DNA from: Camelimonas fluminis
GTDB taxonomy: Bacteria; Pseudomonadota; Alphaproteobacteria; Rhizobiales; Beijerinckiaceae
Assembly: GCF_014656355.1 (NCBI RefSeq)
Contig: NZ_BNCG01000004.1
Coordinates: forward strand, 186,001 to 250,000
Direction: 5' to 3'
Length of the DNA: 64,000 nt
Below, in pieces: positions 27,727 through 36,866 of the stretch; position 1 is the first letter of the stretch, and each line of letters starts with the position of its first letter. The notes beneath the pieces were generated by a model. It saw only the letters and a list, made by a program, of their open reading frames with translations, did not search any database and had not been told where the DNA came from. The position numbers and the translations under genes were made by a program.

Positions 27727-29256
27727 CTACCGGAGGCCCCGGAAACGCACGCCGGAGAGGCGCAGCGCCGTCAGCAGCGCCCCGGCGTAAATGGCCGCGC
27801 CGGCGACGCCGAGCAGGCCCAGATGCGTCTCCTTGCGCCAGCGCGGGGCCAGTTCCGCCACCCGGGCGGCGTGTGGTTCCAGCGCCCAGGCGGCGATGGC
27901 GAGCGCCAGCGTGGCGGTGGCGACGCAGGCCACGGTCTTGATGAAGTGCGAATCCGCTCCCATCCAGCCGCGCCGGCTGGCCAGCAGCACGAGCAGACCC
28001 AGGTTGACCCAGGCGCCGACGCTGGTGGCGGCGGCGAGCCCCGGAGCGCCGAAGTGGCTGGTGAGCAGGATTTTCAGAATGACATTGACCGCCACCGCCG
28101 TCAGCGAAGCGATCAGGGGCGTCATGGTGTCCCGGCGGCCATAAAAACTGGAAACGGCCGAGCGGATCAGCACGATCGCCGGCAGTCCCGCCGCGTAGGC
28201 GGCCAGCACCTGGCCGGCGGCCGCAGCATTCGCCGCCGTGAAGGCGCCGCGCGCGAACAACGCCTCCATGATGAGGGTGGGAACGACCAGGAAGGCGCAG
28301 GCGAAGGGCGCCGCCGCCACCAGGGTCAGCGCCATGGCCCGGTTCTGCGCCCGGTGTGCGCCGGCCTCGTCGCCGGCGGCGAGGCGGCGGCTCATCTCGG
28401 TCATGATCACCGTGCCGACGGCGATGCCGATGATGCCGATGGGCAACTGGTAAATGCGATCAGCGAAATAGATCGACGACACTGCGCCGGCCGGCAGCAA
28501 CGTGGCGATGATGGTGTCGGCGAACATGGCGATCTGCACGCCGGCCGAGCCGATGATCGCCGGACCAAGGGTGCGGAAAAACCGGCTCATCTGGCTGTCC
28601 CAGACGAAACGGCGCAGACGGGGAAGCAACCCGGCGCGTTTCGCGTCCGCCATCACCAGCGCCAGTTGCAAGGCGCCTGAAACCGTGACCGCCCATGCGA
28701 CGGCGTGGGCGCTGGTGGGGAACAGGAAGGCGAGGGCGAGGCCGCCGATCATCGCCAGATTGAGCAGCACCGGCGCGAAGGCGCCCGCCGCGTAGCGGTC
28801 GGAGGCGTTGAGTTCGCCGGTGACCAGCGTCACCAGCGTCATGAACAGCAGGTAGGGAAAGGTGATGCGGGTCAGCGTGACGGCAAGGTCGAACCGGGCG
28901 GGATCAGCGGTGAAGCCTGGGGCCAGCAGGCTGACGAGTTGCTGCATGAAAACCAGCGCCAGCGCCAGCACGATCAACTGGACGATCAGCATGCCGGTGA
29001 ACAGCCGGTCGGCAAAGCTGCGCGCCGCTTCTTCGCCGCCCTGGGCGCGCACGTGGGAGTAGGCCGGCACAAAGGCGCTGTTGAAGGCGCCTTCGCCAAA
29101 GATGGCGCGGAAATGGTTGGGCAGTTTGAAGGCGATGGCGAACACATCCATCAGCGGCCCGGCGCCCATCACCGCCGCCATCATCACGTCGCGCAGGAAT
29201 CCGGTGAGGCGGGACAGCAGGGTGAAACCACTGAAGGAGAGAATTTTGCGCAGCAT
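27727..29256 (-). CDS. murJ: Lipid II flippase MurJ
   Basis: A 509-residue MOP-superfamily membrane protein with about 14 transmembrane helices that moves lipid II across the inner membrane for peptidoglycan synthesis. Family stretches include FTLLSRLTGFLRDVMMA, GEGAFNSAFVPAYS, LTRITFPYLLFM, ADRIYQLPIGIIGIAVGTVI and YGRRDTMTPL. The ATG at 29256 (MLRKILSFSG) matches homologues. The frame runs 13 codons further into a large inverted repeat. In many rhizobia murJ follows glnD, but not here. Confidence 0.95.
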   Translation of the reverse strand: MLRKILSFSGFTLLSRLTGFLRDVMMAAVMGAGPLMDVFAIAFKLPNHFRAIFGEGAFNSAFVPAYSHVRAQGGEEAARSFADRLFTGMLIVQLIVLALALVFMQQLVSLLAPGFTADPARFDLAVTLTRITFPYLLFMTLVTLVTGELNASDRYAAGAFAPVLLNLAMIGGLALAFLFPTSAHAVAWAVTVSGALQLALVMADAKRAGLLPRLRRFVWDSQMSRFFRTLGPAIIGSAGVQIAMFADTIIATLLPAGAVSSIYFADRIYQLPIGIIGIAVGTVIMTEMSRRLAAGDEAGAHRAQNRAMALTLVAAAPFACAFLVVPTLIMEALFARGAFTAANAAAAGQVLAAYAAGLPAIVLIRSAVSSFYGRRDTMTPLIASLTAVAVNVILKILLTSHFGAPGLAAATSVGAWVNLGLLVLLASRRGWMGADSHFIKTVACVATATLALAIAAWALEPHAARVAELAPRWRKETHLGLLGVAGAAIYAGALLTALRLSGVRFRGLR

Positions 29257-29280
29257 GCGGGGGCGCCCGTCCTGGCCATG

Positions 29281-29329
29281 GCGCACCTGATCCATTGAGT
29301 CGCCCCGCGGTTCAATGGATCAGGTGCGC
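29281..29329. repeat. Perfect 18-bp inverted repeat upstream of murJ
   Basis: gcgcacctgatccattga (29281-29298) and its exact reverse complement (29312-29329) flank a 13-base spacer. On the murJ transcript it would form an 18-bp hairpin about 25 bases before the start codon. No T-run follows on either strand. Confidence 0.9.
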
Positions 29330-29446
29330 GATCCAGATTACTCGATAGATCGGAACACGATCCTGTCAGCCGAATAAGGCGAATTGCTTAACGGGTTGCT
29401 GCCGCCTGTTGAAGCGCCCGGGCGTCGTCTGGCTGACGGGCGCCTG

Positions 29447-30103
29447 TCAGATGAAGCTGAAGTCGAGGGCGTGGACCATATCGGCTTCATCGCGTCGCCA
29501 GAATACCCGCCCGGCCATGCTTGCGGGCGTTGCGCGCGGCAGGGAAGCCGCCCCGGAGACGCCTGCCGCAAGCTGGGCGTCCATATTTTCTCCGACGGAC
29601 GCGGTCGCGCCGCCGTGGGACGGTCCATGCGTGGAGCCGCTTTCCCCGATCAGGTCGATATGCGGGTGTTCGGGAATGTTCCGGGAGGTATAGGCCGGAG
29701 GCGGGTCAAGATAGCCGTTGGGCGCGGAATTGGTCAGGGGAGAGCCTGGATAGCTGGGGGGCGCGCCGGGTGGGGATGGAAACATGTCGTCATAGTCGCG
29801 AAGCTGGCCAGGCGCGGAGGGCAGCGCAGCGAGCACTGCCGAAATTCCCTGGGCCCATGGCTGCTCGGGCCAGCCTGAAGAGCCTGAATGCAGGTGCGTG
29901 GGCAGGAGAGGGGTGATCCCGGCTCCCGGGTTTGCGTGCAGGGGCGGGCGCGATTGCGCCAGGTCGTCGGCGCGGCATCGGATTGCCGGGCGACGTTCAC
30001 GGATCCACATTCGACAGCGCGCGATAATGATCACCGCAACGCCTGCCGCAGCGCCAGCGCATAGTCCATAAATTCCGTAACAATGATCCACGTCGTTCGC
30101 CAT
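29447..30103 (-). CDS. Proline-rich single-pass membrane protein with PSAP and PPxY motifs
   Basis: A 218-residue frame not assignable to a known family. Residues 9-29 form a transmembrane segment (GLCAGAAAGVAVIIIARC) followed by a basic stretch (RMWIRERRPAIR), suggesting an N-out membrane anchor with the rest in the cytoplasm, or an uncleaved signal. Residues 50-150 are Pro/Ser/Tyr-rich with PSAP at 95-98, PPSY at 115-118 and PPAY at 135-138. Codon third positions are less GC-rich than in neighbours. The ribosome site is weak. It lies alone between murJ and sodB. It could be a recently acquired or fast-evolving gene, or possibly a chance frame. Confidence 0.5.
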   Translation of the reverse strand: MANDVDHCYGIYGLCAGAAAGVAVIIIARCRMWIRERRPAIRCRADDLAQSRPPLHANPGAGITPLLPTHLHSGSSGWPEQPWAQGISAVLAALPSAPGQLRDYDDMFPSPPGAPPSYPGSPLTNSAPNGYLDPPPAYTSRNIPEHPHIDLIGESGSTHGPSHGGATASVGENMDAQLAAGVSGAASLPRATPASMAGRVFWRRDEADMVHALDFSFI

Positions 30104-30264
30104 TTTGAAATATGCCGCTCACGTCTCACGGAGCCTGCATGTTAGTCCTGGCGTCGAAACGGGCTATCGCTTTCAAAGGTTGGTTGGCCGCGAGGCAGGC
30201 ATGGCCAGGGAATGCGCATGGCCGCCCAAACGCGTGCGCTGCGCGGTGAATGGGGCCACCCCCC

Positions 30265-30292
30265 AAAAAAAACGGCCGCCGAAGCGACCGTT
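30265..30292 (-). terminator. Intrinsic terminator of sodB
   Basis: On the minus strand a 9-bp stem (one G-T pair) closed by a TTCG loop is followed by eight Ts, 72 bases after the sodB stop. Strong Rho-independent terminator. Confidence 0.9.
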
Positions 30293-30363
30293 TCCTGACC
30301 ATCCGTGCTTTCGGACGGCGGGCGCATGGAGCCGGCCAGGCTGGACCTGGCCAGTTGCGCTGC

Positions 30364-30963
30364 TCAGCCCCTGGCTTCGTTGAACAGCTTCTCGACGTAT
30401 TCCCAGTTCACCAGGTTTTCGACGAAAGCCTTCAGATAGTCGGCGCGACGGTTGCGGTAGTCGATGTAATAGGAGTGCTCCCACACGTCGACGCCGAGGA
30501 TCGGCGTGGCGCCGTGCACCAGCGGGTTTTCGCCGTTGGGGGACTTCATGATCTCGAGCTTGCCGTCCTTGAGCGCGAGCCAGGCCCAGCCCGAACCGAA
30601 CTGGCCGACGCCAGCCTGGACGAAGTCTTCCTTGAACTTCTCGACCGAGCCGATATCCGCGACGATCTTCTTCTCGATCGCGCCAGGAATGGCGCCGCCG
30701 CCGTTCGGCTTCATCCAGCGCCAGAAGTGCAGGTGGTTGTAGTGCTGGCCAGCGTTGTTGAACAGCGGCTGGTTCTTGCCATAGGAGGCCTTGACGATCT
30801 CCTCGACGCTCTTGCCTTCCAGCTCCGTGCCGGCCAGCAGTTTGTTGCCGGTGTCGACGTAAGCCTGGTGGTGTTTGTCGTGGTGATACTCAAGCGTCTC
30901 CTTCGACATGTAGGGCTGAAGCGCGTCGTAGGCGTAGGGGAGCTCGGGCAGCTTGAAAGTCAT
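30364..30963 (-). CDS. sodB: Superoxide dismutase (Fe/Mn type)
   Basis: A 199-residue cytoplasmic superoxide dismutase. The metal ligands lie in YHHDKHHQAYVD (His), NHLHFWRWMKP (His) and DVWEHSYYIDYRNRR (Asp and His). The FGSGWAWL stretch is typical. Sequence features such as GQHYNHLHFWRWMKPNGGG suggest the iron or cambialistic form, though the metal cannot be proven from sequence. The ATG at 30963 follows a very strong GGAGGAAGG site, so the upstream in-frame codons are not used. Confidence 0.97.
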   Translation of the reverse strand: MTFKLPELPYAYDALQPYMSKETLEYHHDKHHQAYVDTGNKLLAGTELEGKSVEEIVKASYGKNQPLFNNAGQHYNHLHFWRWMKPNGGGAIPGAIEKKIVADIGSVEKFKEDFVQAGVGQFGSGWAWLALKDGKLEIMKSPNGENPLVHGATPILGVDVWEHSYYIDYRNRRADYLKAFVENLVNWEYVEKLFNEARG

Positions 30964-31585
30964 GACTTCCTTCCTCCTCAGGAAAACTGCTTGCCGGCGC
31001 AAGCGTCGGCAGCCGGATGCAACTTGTTAAGCCGGGCGGGCGACACGGGCAAGACAATTGCCGCCGATAGATGGGGGCGGCTGGTTGCGGGGACAGACGG
31101 CGTGGCGTCTGGCGTCGTAGCGCGAAAAAGCTGTCCGCGCCTTGCAGACTTTGATTGAACAATGCATTTGCGTGATCTTTTGTTCACCATTTGCCGCGAG
31201 GAAATGGCGGGCCGTCGCATTTTCCACCCGACGATCGGTCGCCGCACCGCAAATGTGATCCGCAAAAAGCCGGATTGGCCGGCGATCGATGCGGGATTCG
31301 TATGCGCGGACCCGCCGGTGGGAGTATGGAAGATATCTTCTGACCCGGGAGCGACGGGCGTTGGCTGTCGTTCTCCTGTCGGAATTGACAGGACCGTGGA
31401 TGCGTCAGCGTCTTCGCGGTCTGGCCAGAAGCATTGCAGCCCGGGCGGCTGGAATGGTCAGGACATTCTCCGGCGGCCAATCGCGGCTTTGCCTTGGGAA
31501 TGTTGCAAATCAGAAGGCCGGGCGTGGTCGTCACCCGGTTCACGGCGACTGCGCCCTGGGGCAACGCCTGTCAAGAGAGGCAATA
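30964..31585. other. Intergenic region upstream of sodB
   Basis: About 620 bases between the divergent sodB and the Pro/Ala-rich membrane-protein gene. Open frames exist in several registers but none has protein-like features with a ribosome site. It should contain both promoters; no confident boxes were identified. Confidence 0.45.
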
Positions 31586-33298
31586 ATGCTGCTGATACTG
31601 TATGTCATTGCGCTGGCGCTGACCGTGGGAGGCGTATGGGCCCTGGCGTGGGGCATTCCCATGATCGTGCTGGAGCGCGGTTGGGCGTGGGTCATATCGG
31701 GCAGCATGTATCTGACTGGCGGCGCTATCGTTTTCGGTCTGGCCATGGTGGTGCGCGCCTTGCGGCAGCTGCCTGACATGCTTGAAGCTGGCTACGCGGA
31801 AGAGCAGGCCCATGCCCCTGCGGGAGAGGCCGCCGACAGGAAAACGCGAAGCGCGTCGTCGCGCGCCGCCCCGGCGCGACCGGCCGCGCCCAAAGCCGAC
31901 GCCCGCCCGGGCGTCATGCCGGACGCCCTGTCGCCGGCCACTCCTGTAACGTCAGCGCCCGCAGCCGCCGCCAAGGATGCGGACGCAATCGATGCGCCAG
32001 CCGCCGCACACGGCGCGGCAGCGACAACAGGCGCCGCCCCGGTCGCGCCGCCCAGGCGCGACGCCGGCTCCCAGGCGGCCGGGCCCGCTGCTTCCGCCCT
32101 GCCGGCCGCGCCGCCGCCGCAACCGGCCCGGCCCGAACCGAAGCCGGCCGCGCCGACCGTGGCCGCCACTCCTGCCGCGAGCAGGAACCTGGACAATGGA
32201 AGCGCTGTCGCCGCTCCAGCCGCGCCGGCCGCCCCGAAGGCGGCGCCAGTCATTCCCGCCGCCGTGGAGGATCGTCTGAATGATTTGCTGCGGCCCGGCT
32301 CGTTGGCGTCGACGTCGCGGACCGCTCCCGGCCCAGGCAGCGATGAGGACGCGGCTGCTCCGGCCGCCCCAGCCAAGCCAACGCTGACACGAGCGACGCC
32401 ACAACCGGCGCCTGCGTCACGCCCCATATCAGCGGCCAGCGCCCTTTCCAGTCTGAAGGCTCCGCCAATGCCGCCAGAGACGCCAGTGCGCGCCAGTGCG
32501 CCGCCACCTGTGACCGCCGCCGGGATTGCTGCCGGGGACGCTGGCGTCCCGGGCAGGGCGACGCCGCCGGCCGTTCTGCCGGCCGTCGCTCCTGTCGACA
32601 AGCCGGCGCGCGCTCCTGTCTCGCCGGATCGACCTGCGCTGGCGCAAACCGTCAGCCAGGGGCCAGTGCACGCGCCAGTCAGTTCCGCGGCCCGGCCGGC
32701 GGCAGAGGCGAAGCCGGATCTCGCGGCCCGCATCGGCTCCCTGTTCAGCCGTCGTGGCGGCAGGGCCGATGAGTCGGGCAAGGGAGTGTCCGCTGGCAGG
32801 TCAGCGGAGAAGCTGGCCAGTGATGGCGGCAGGTTGCCGCCGGTATTCCCCGAACGTCCGGCTCCGCGTCCGGCCGCCGCTGTTCCTCCTGAGCCGGCGG
32901 CGCGCCCGGCGGCGCCAGCGCCGGCTTTCCCTGAGATGGTCAGGCCGGACGTCGCCGCTCCGTTGACGCCAGCCGGGACCGCGACAGGCGACGTGGTGTT
33001 TCCGACGCGTCCCACGTCCCGCCCGTTGGCGGGGGGCGACGCCCCCGCGACGCGCGCGGCGGTCGCGCCAGAAGTGGCGAAGCCCGCTGCTCCAGTCGCA
33101 AAGCCCGAGCCAGTTGACGCGGCGACGCCCGTGGAGCCGGAGGGGCCGCCAACGGTCGTCGGCAGCTACACAGCCGCGGGCTCGCTGTATGTGATGTATT
33201 CGGATGGCTCGATTGAAGCCCAGACAGATTCAGGCGTCGTACATTTCCCGTCGCTCGACGCCCTGAAGGCGCATGTCGCCAAAGGCGACAAGGCCTGA
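31586..33298 (+). CDS. Membrane-anchored Pro/Ala-rich protein of unknown function
   Basis: A 570-residue protein. Two transmembrane helices lie at residues 2-24 and 31-56 (LLILYVIALALTVGGVWALA; YLTGGAIVFGLAMVV). About 450 residues of Pro/Ala-rich disordered sequence follow. A short ordered C-terminal module (VVGSYTAAGSLYVMYSDG, then SLDALKAHVAK) ends the protein. The C-terminal module resembles tails seen on other alphaproteobacterial membrane proteins of unknown function. The start at 31586 follows AGAGAGG and places the membrane helices first; the frame is open upstream without features. It is followed by a bidirectional terminator. Confidence 0.8.
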   Translation: MLLILYVIALALTVGGVWALAWGIPMIVLERGWAWVISGSMYLTGGAIVFGLAMVVRALRQLPDMLEAGYAEEQAHAPAGEAADRKTRSASSRAAPARPAAPKADARPGVMPDALSPATPVTSAPAAAAKDADAIDAPAAAHGAAATTGAAPVAPPRRDAGSQAAGPAASALPAAPPPQPARPEPKPAAPTVAATPAASRNLDNGSAVAAPAAPAAPKAAPVIPAAVEDRLNDLLRPGSLASTSRTAPGPGSDEDAAAPAAPAKPTLTRATPQPAPASRPISAASALSSLKAPPMPPETPVRASAPPPVTAAGIAAGDAGVPGRATPPAVLPAVAPVDKPARAPVSPDRPALAQTVSQGPVHAPVSSAARPAAEAKPDLAARIGSLFSRRGGRADESGKGVSAGRSAEKLASDGGRLPPVFPERPAPRPAAAVPPEPAARPAAPAPAFPEMVRPDVAAPLTPAGTATGDVVFPTRPTSRPLAGGDAPATRAAVAPEVAKPAAPVAKPEPVDAATPVEPEGPPTVVGSYTAAGSLYVMYSDGSIEAQTDSGVVHFPSLDALKAHVAKGDKA

Positions 33299-33381
33299 AC
33301 GCCGGAATGTCTGCAGATAAGGCAGACGCCGCATTGCCTTGGGAAATTGCCGTTTCGCTCAAGCGATCTGCCCGGACAGGA

Positions 33382-33412
33382 AAAAAGGGGCCCCGTTTTG
33401 GGGCCCCTTTTT
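33382..33412. terminator. Bidirectional intrinsic terminator
   Basis: A-run, perfect 8-bp stem ggggcccc/ggggcccc, loop gtttt and T-run, with symmetric flanks. It ends the Pro/Ala-rich gene (+) and ptrB (-). Confidence 0.92.
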
Positions 33413-33438
33413 ATTTCCTGGGCGCTCGCGTCCTCTGT

Positions 33439-35565
33439 TCAGGCGACGGGCGCCTTGTCAAAACCCTGCGTCGCCATCAGCGCGAAGGCGTACATCAGCG
33501 CCGTTTCTTTCAGCGAGTCGAAGCGGCCGGAGGCTCCGCCGTGGCCAGCGTCCATGTTGATCTTGCACAGGACAGGCCCGCCGCCGGTCATGGTGGCGCG
33601 CAGGCGGGCGACCCATTTGGCCGGCTCCCAATAGGTCACGCGCGGGTCGGTGAGGCCGCCGAGCGCCAGGATGGCGGGGTAGGCCTGCGGCTTCACCTGC
33701 TCATAGGGAGCATAGGAGCGGATGAGATCGAACGCCTCTTTGCTGGCGCCGGGGTTGCCCCACTCTGGCCATTCCGGCGGGGTCAGGGGCAGGCTGTCGT
33801 CCAGCATGGTGTTGAGCACGTCGACGAAGGGCACGTCAGCGATAATGCCGGCGAACAGCTCCGGCGCCATGTTGGCGATGGCGCCCATCAGCATGCCGCC
33901 GGCGCTGCCGCCATGGGCGACGATGCGGCCGGACGACGTGTAGCCTTCGGCGGCGAGACAGCGGCAGACGGCGATGAAATCGCTGAAAGTGTTGGGCTTG
34001 TGCTCGCGTTTGCCGTTGAGATACCAGGCCCAGCCTTTTTCCGTGCCGCCGCGCACGTGGGCGATGGCGTAGACAAAGCCCCGGTTGACCAGCGATAGCG
34101 GATTGGTGCGGAACGACGCCGACATGGAGCTGCCATAGGCGCCGTAGCCATAGACCAGCGCCGGGGCGCTGCCGTCGAGCGGCGTATCCTTGTGGTGCAG
34201 CAACGACACCGGCACCAGGGCGCCGTCGTCCGCCCGCGCCATCAGCCGGCGGGTGACGTAATCGGCCGGGTTGTGGCCGGAGGGGACTTCCTGCTGCTTC
34301 AGCACCTCCCGCGTCCGCGTCGCCATGTTGTAGGCGTAGGTCGTCGCCGGCGTCGTCAGCGAAGCGTAGGCGAAGCGGATGTCGTCGGTGTCAAACTCCA
34401 TGCCGCCATCCATGCCGAGCGCATAGGCCTCCTCGTCGAAGGCAATGACATGCTCCTCGCCGCTGGCCATTTCGCGGATGACGATGCGGGGCCGGGCGTC
34501 CTCCCGCTCCATGCGAGCCAGATGCCGGGCGAAAGCGAGGTGCGACAGGATCATCACGCCTGGGCGATGCGGAACCAGATCGCGCCAGTTATCGCGCTGC
34601 GGCGCGCTGACCGGCGCTGTCGCCAGCTTGAAGTCCTCGGCTCCGTCAGCATTGGTGCAGAGAATGAGCTGGTCGCCGTGGTGCTCCACGTCGTACATCA
34701 CCTGCGGCTCCCGGCGCGCCACCAGGAACGGCTTCGCCTCCGGCGCTTCCAGATCGACCAGCCAGGTTTCGCTGGTCTCGTGATCGCCGGCGCCGATGAT
34801 GAGGTAGCGGCTGGACTGCGTCTGGTCGATGTGCACGAACCAGCCGGCGTCCGCTTCCTCATAAACCAGCCGGTCGGCCGATTGCGGTTGGCCAAGGCGG
34901 TGCAGGAACACCTTGCTCGGCCGGTGATTGGCGTCGTTCATCACATAGAAAAAGCCGGCGCTGTCCGCCTGCCAGACCAGTTCGCCGGTGGTGTCCGTGA
35001 TCTGGTCGTCCAGATCGCGCAGGGCGCCGTCGGCGCTGACCTCGCGCACGCGGATGTCGTAATATTCCGAGCCCTTTTCATCGACGCTCCAGCCGAGGCG
35101 GCTGAAATCAGGCGCATGGTCGGCGGCCGCCAGATCGAAGAACGGCTTGCCTTCGGCCATGGCGTTGGCGTCGATCAGGATCTGCTCAGGTCCGCCGGCC
35201 CGGGAGCGGCGGCAGATCAATCCGTGCTCAGCCCCGGTTTCGAAGCGCTCGTACCAGAGCCACGGTCCATCGGGAGCAGGGACCTCGGAATCGTCCTCGC
35301 GGATACGGCCGCGCATTTCCTTGACGAGGGTTTTGCGCAGCCTCGCCGCCGGCGCCATGACCGCGTCGCAACAGTCGTTCTCGGCCTCCAGCACCGCCCG
35401 GATATCGGCCGGGAGGGCTTTGGGCTTCTTCAGCACGTCCTGCCAGTTGTCCGCCTTCAGCCATGCATAGTCGTCATGGAGCGTTTCGCCGTGGATCACG
35501 CGCGTCGTGGGGCGCGCCGGCGTAACCGGAGCGGCCGGAAAAGGCGTGCTGGCGCTGTCTGTCAT
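33439..35565 (-). CDS. ptrB: Oligopeptidase B (S9 prolyl oligopeptidase family)
   Basis: A 708-residue serine peptidase cleaving short peptides after basic residues. The N-terminal beta-propeller begins after HGETLHDDYAWLKADNW. The C-terminal alpha/beta hydrolase domain has YGYGAYGSSMSASF, RGGTEKGWAWYLNGK, the nucleophile motif HGGSAGGMLMGA, GGLTDPRVTYWEPAKW (Asp region) and DAGHGGASGR (catalytic His). It lacks a signal peptide. The ATG at 35565 follows an AGGAACAG site. Confidence 0.95.
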   Translation of the reverse strand: MTDSASTPFPAAPVTPARPTTRVIHGETLHDDYAWLKADNWQDVLKKPKALPADIRAVLEAENDCCDAVMAPAARLRKTLVKEMRGRIREDDSEVPAPDGPWLWYERFETGAEHGLICRRSRAGGPEQILIDANAMAEGKPFFDLAAADHAPDFSRLGWSVDEKGSEYYDIRVREVSADGALRDLDDQITDTTGELVWQADSAGFFYVMNDANHRPSKVFLHRLGQPQSADRLVYEEADAGWFVHIDQTQSSRYLIIGAGDHETSETWLVDLEAPEAKPFLVARREPQVMYDVEHHGDQLILCTNADGAEDFKLATAPVSAPQRDNWRDLVPHRPGVMILSHLAFARHLARMEREDARPRIVIREMASGEEHVIAFDEEAYALGMDGGMEFDTDDIRFAYASLTTPATTYAYNMATRTREVLKQQEVPSGHNPADYVTRRLMARADDGALVPVSLLHHKDTPLDGSAPALVYGYGAYGSSMSASFRTNPLSLVNRGFVYAIAHVRGGTEKGWAWYLNGKREHKPNTFSDFIAVCRCLAAEGYTSSGRIVAHGGSAGGMLMGAIANMAPELFAGIIADVPFVDVLNTMLDDSLPLTPPEWPEWGNPGASKEAFDLIRSYAPYEQVKPQAYPAILALGGLTDPRVTYWEPAKWVARLRATMTGGGPVLCKINMDAGHGGASGRFDSLKETALMYAFALMATQGFDKAPVA

Positions 35566-35903
35566 GATCTGTTCCTGGACTGGTCCGGCAGGCGGAAGCC
35601 GGCGATGAGGAGCCAAAAAGCGGGAAGCGTCTGGAAGCCCACCAGATGCGCCTCAACCGCGGCGTTATCAAGATCGGTCTTTCACAGGCGGTTTTCTCTG
35701 GCGCATCAGTACGCCTGAGAGGCGGCGGCGATCGTCGGGACGGCCGGGTCAAAAACAGGGCTGGCGAATTCGGACTTGACTCCTGGGCGATTTTAGGAAT
35801 TATTACCTATAAATTACCTGCCCTGCAATCGCCAGGCTTGAGCGCCGTCAAGGCGTCGACCGACGGCGTGACGGTTGGGGTCTGTTCAAGGAGGATATGA
35901 CAT
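35566..35903. other. Promoter region of DUF6456 gene
   Basis: About 340 bases between divergent ptrB and the DUF6456 gene, with no gene. An AT-rich patch holds TTGACT at 35776-35781 and TTATTA about 18 bases later, a plausible sigma-70 promoter in the + direction. Two direct ATTACCT repeats flank tataa nearby (about 35802-35819) and could be an operator. An AAGGAGG ribosome site lies at 35888-35894. Confidence 0.5.
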
Positions 35904-36848
35904 ATGGAACAAAAAGTGAACAAACACCCTGTGCATGCCTCTGTCTGTGACACCGTCGCCGCCAGGGCGAAATTGGGGAAAGCCAACCGGCCCCGACAGG
36001 CCAGTCAGCCTGGCGGCGCCGGCAGGGAGGACGGGACAGGGAGGCTGCTGGCGCGTCTCGCCGTTTCCGGCGCTTTTCTGACGCCGTCGGTTGATGGCCG
36101 CGACGCCTGGAGCATCGGCTTCACCGGCGCGCGCCGTCTGGCCAATGGCGGCGGCGTCAGTCTCGGCGGCGGCGCCGTCGACGGCGCGATGGTGCGGGGG
36201 TTGCTGACGGCGGGCGCCCTGGAGCGCGAGGCGGGCGCGGCGCGTCAACGGCTGGTGCTGTCACAGGCGGGGCGGGCGCGATTGCGCCGGGCTGGCGCGG
36301 CTGTCCAGGGTCCTGACGGCGATCCCTGGCGGGCCCAGCACGCTGATCTTGGTCATGAAGAACGGCGCGTCGATGGAGAAATGCAACGCGTGCGCGTCAA
36401 TCACGCCGAGAGTCCGCTGGCATGGCTGCGTCGTCGCCGCGACCGGTCTGGAGAGGCGATGATCGACGAGGCCGCCTTCGCCGCCGGCGAGCGGCTGCGG
36501 GCCGACATGACCCGGGCGCAGATGACGCCGCGCGTCACCGCCAGTTGGGAGACGCCGGTGTCCGCCGGCAACGGCGGACGTCTGCGGCAGGAGCCGGGCG
36601 ACATGGCCATGGCGGCGCGCCAGCGCGTCAGCCGCGCACTGGCGGCGGCTGGCGACGAGTTCGCCGGCGTGCTGGTGGACGTTTGCGGTTTCCTGAAGGG
36701 GCTGGAGCAGGTGGAGAAAGAGCGGGCCTGGCCAGCGCGGTCTGGCAAGCTGATCCTGCGCATGGCGCTGGCGCGCCTCGCCGCCCACTATGGCCTTGCC
36801 GCCGCCCGGGGGCCGGAGCGCGCCAGCACGCGCGCCTGGCGCGGGTAG
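35904..36848 (+). CDS. DUF6456 domain protein
   Basis: A 314-residue protein. The N-terminal half is basic and includes a region resembling a winged-helix fold (ARRLANGGGVSLGGGAVDGA; AGALEREAGAARQRLVLSQA). The C-terminal half is the conserved DUF6456 domain (ESPLAWLRRRRDRSGEAMID, AAFAAGERLRADMTRAQMTP, FAGVLVDVCGFLKGLEQVE, SGKLILRMALARLAAHYGL). This family is widespread in Rhizobiales and probably regulatory, but its function is not established. The start is set nine bases after AAGGAGG. Confidence 0.85.
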   Translation: MEQKVNKHPVHASVCDTVAARAKLGKANRPRQASQPGGAGREDGTGRLLARLAVSGAFLTPSVDGRDAWSIGFTGARRLANGGGVSLGGGAVDGAMVRGLLTAGALEREAGAARQRLVLSQAGRARLRRAGAAVQGPDGDPWRAQHADLGHEERRVDGEMQRVRVNHAESPLAWLRRRRDRSGEAMIDEAAFAAGERLRADMTRAQMTPRVTASWETPVSAGNGGRLRQEPGDMAMAARQRVSRALAAAGDEFAGVLVDVCGFLKGLEQVEKERAWPARSGKLILRMALARLAAHYGLAAARGPERASTRAWRG

Positions 36849-36866
36849 GGGCCGGCCATGTCCGCG

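Noticed and set aside
31792-33015. 407-codon minus-strand frame rich in Gly/Ala
   Set aside because: Complement of the Pro/Ala-rich linker of the gene at 31586; composition explains the open frame.
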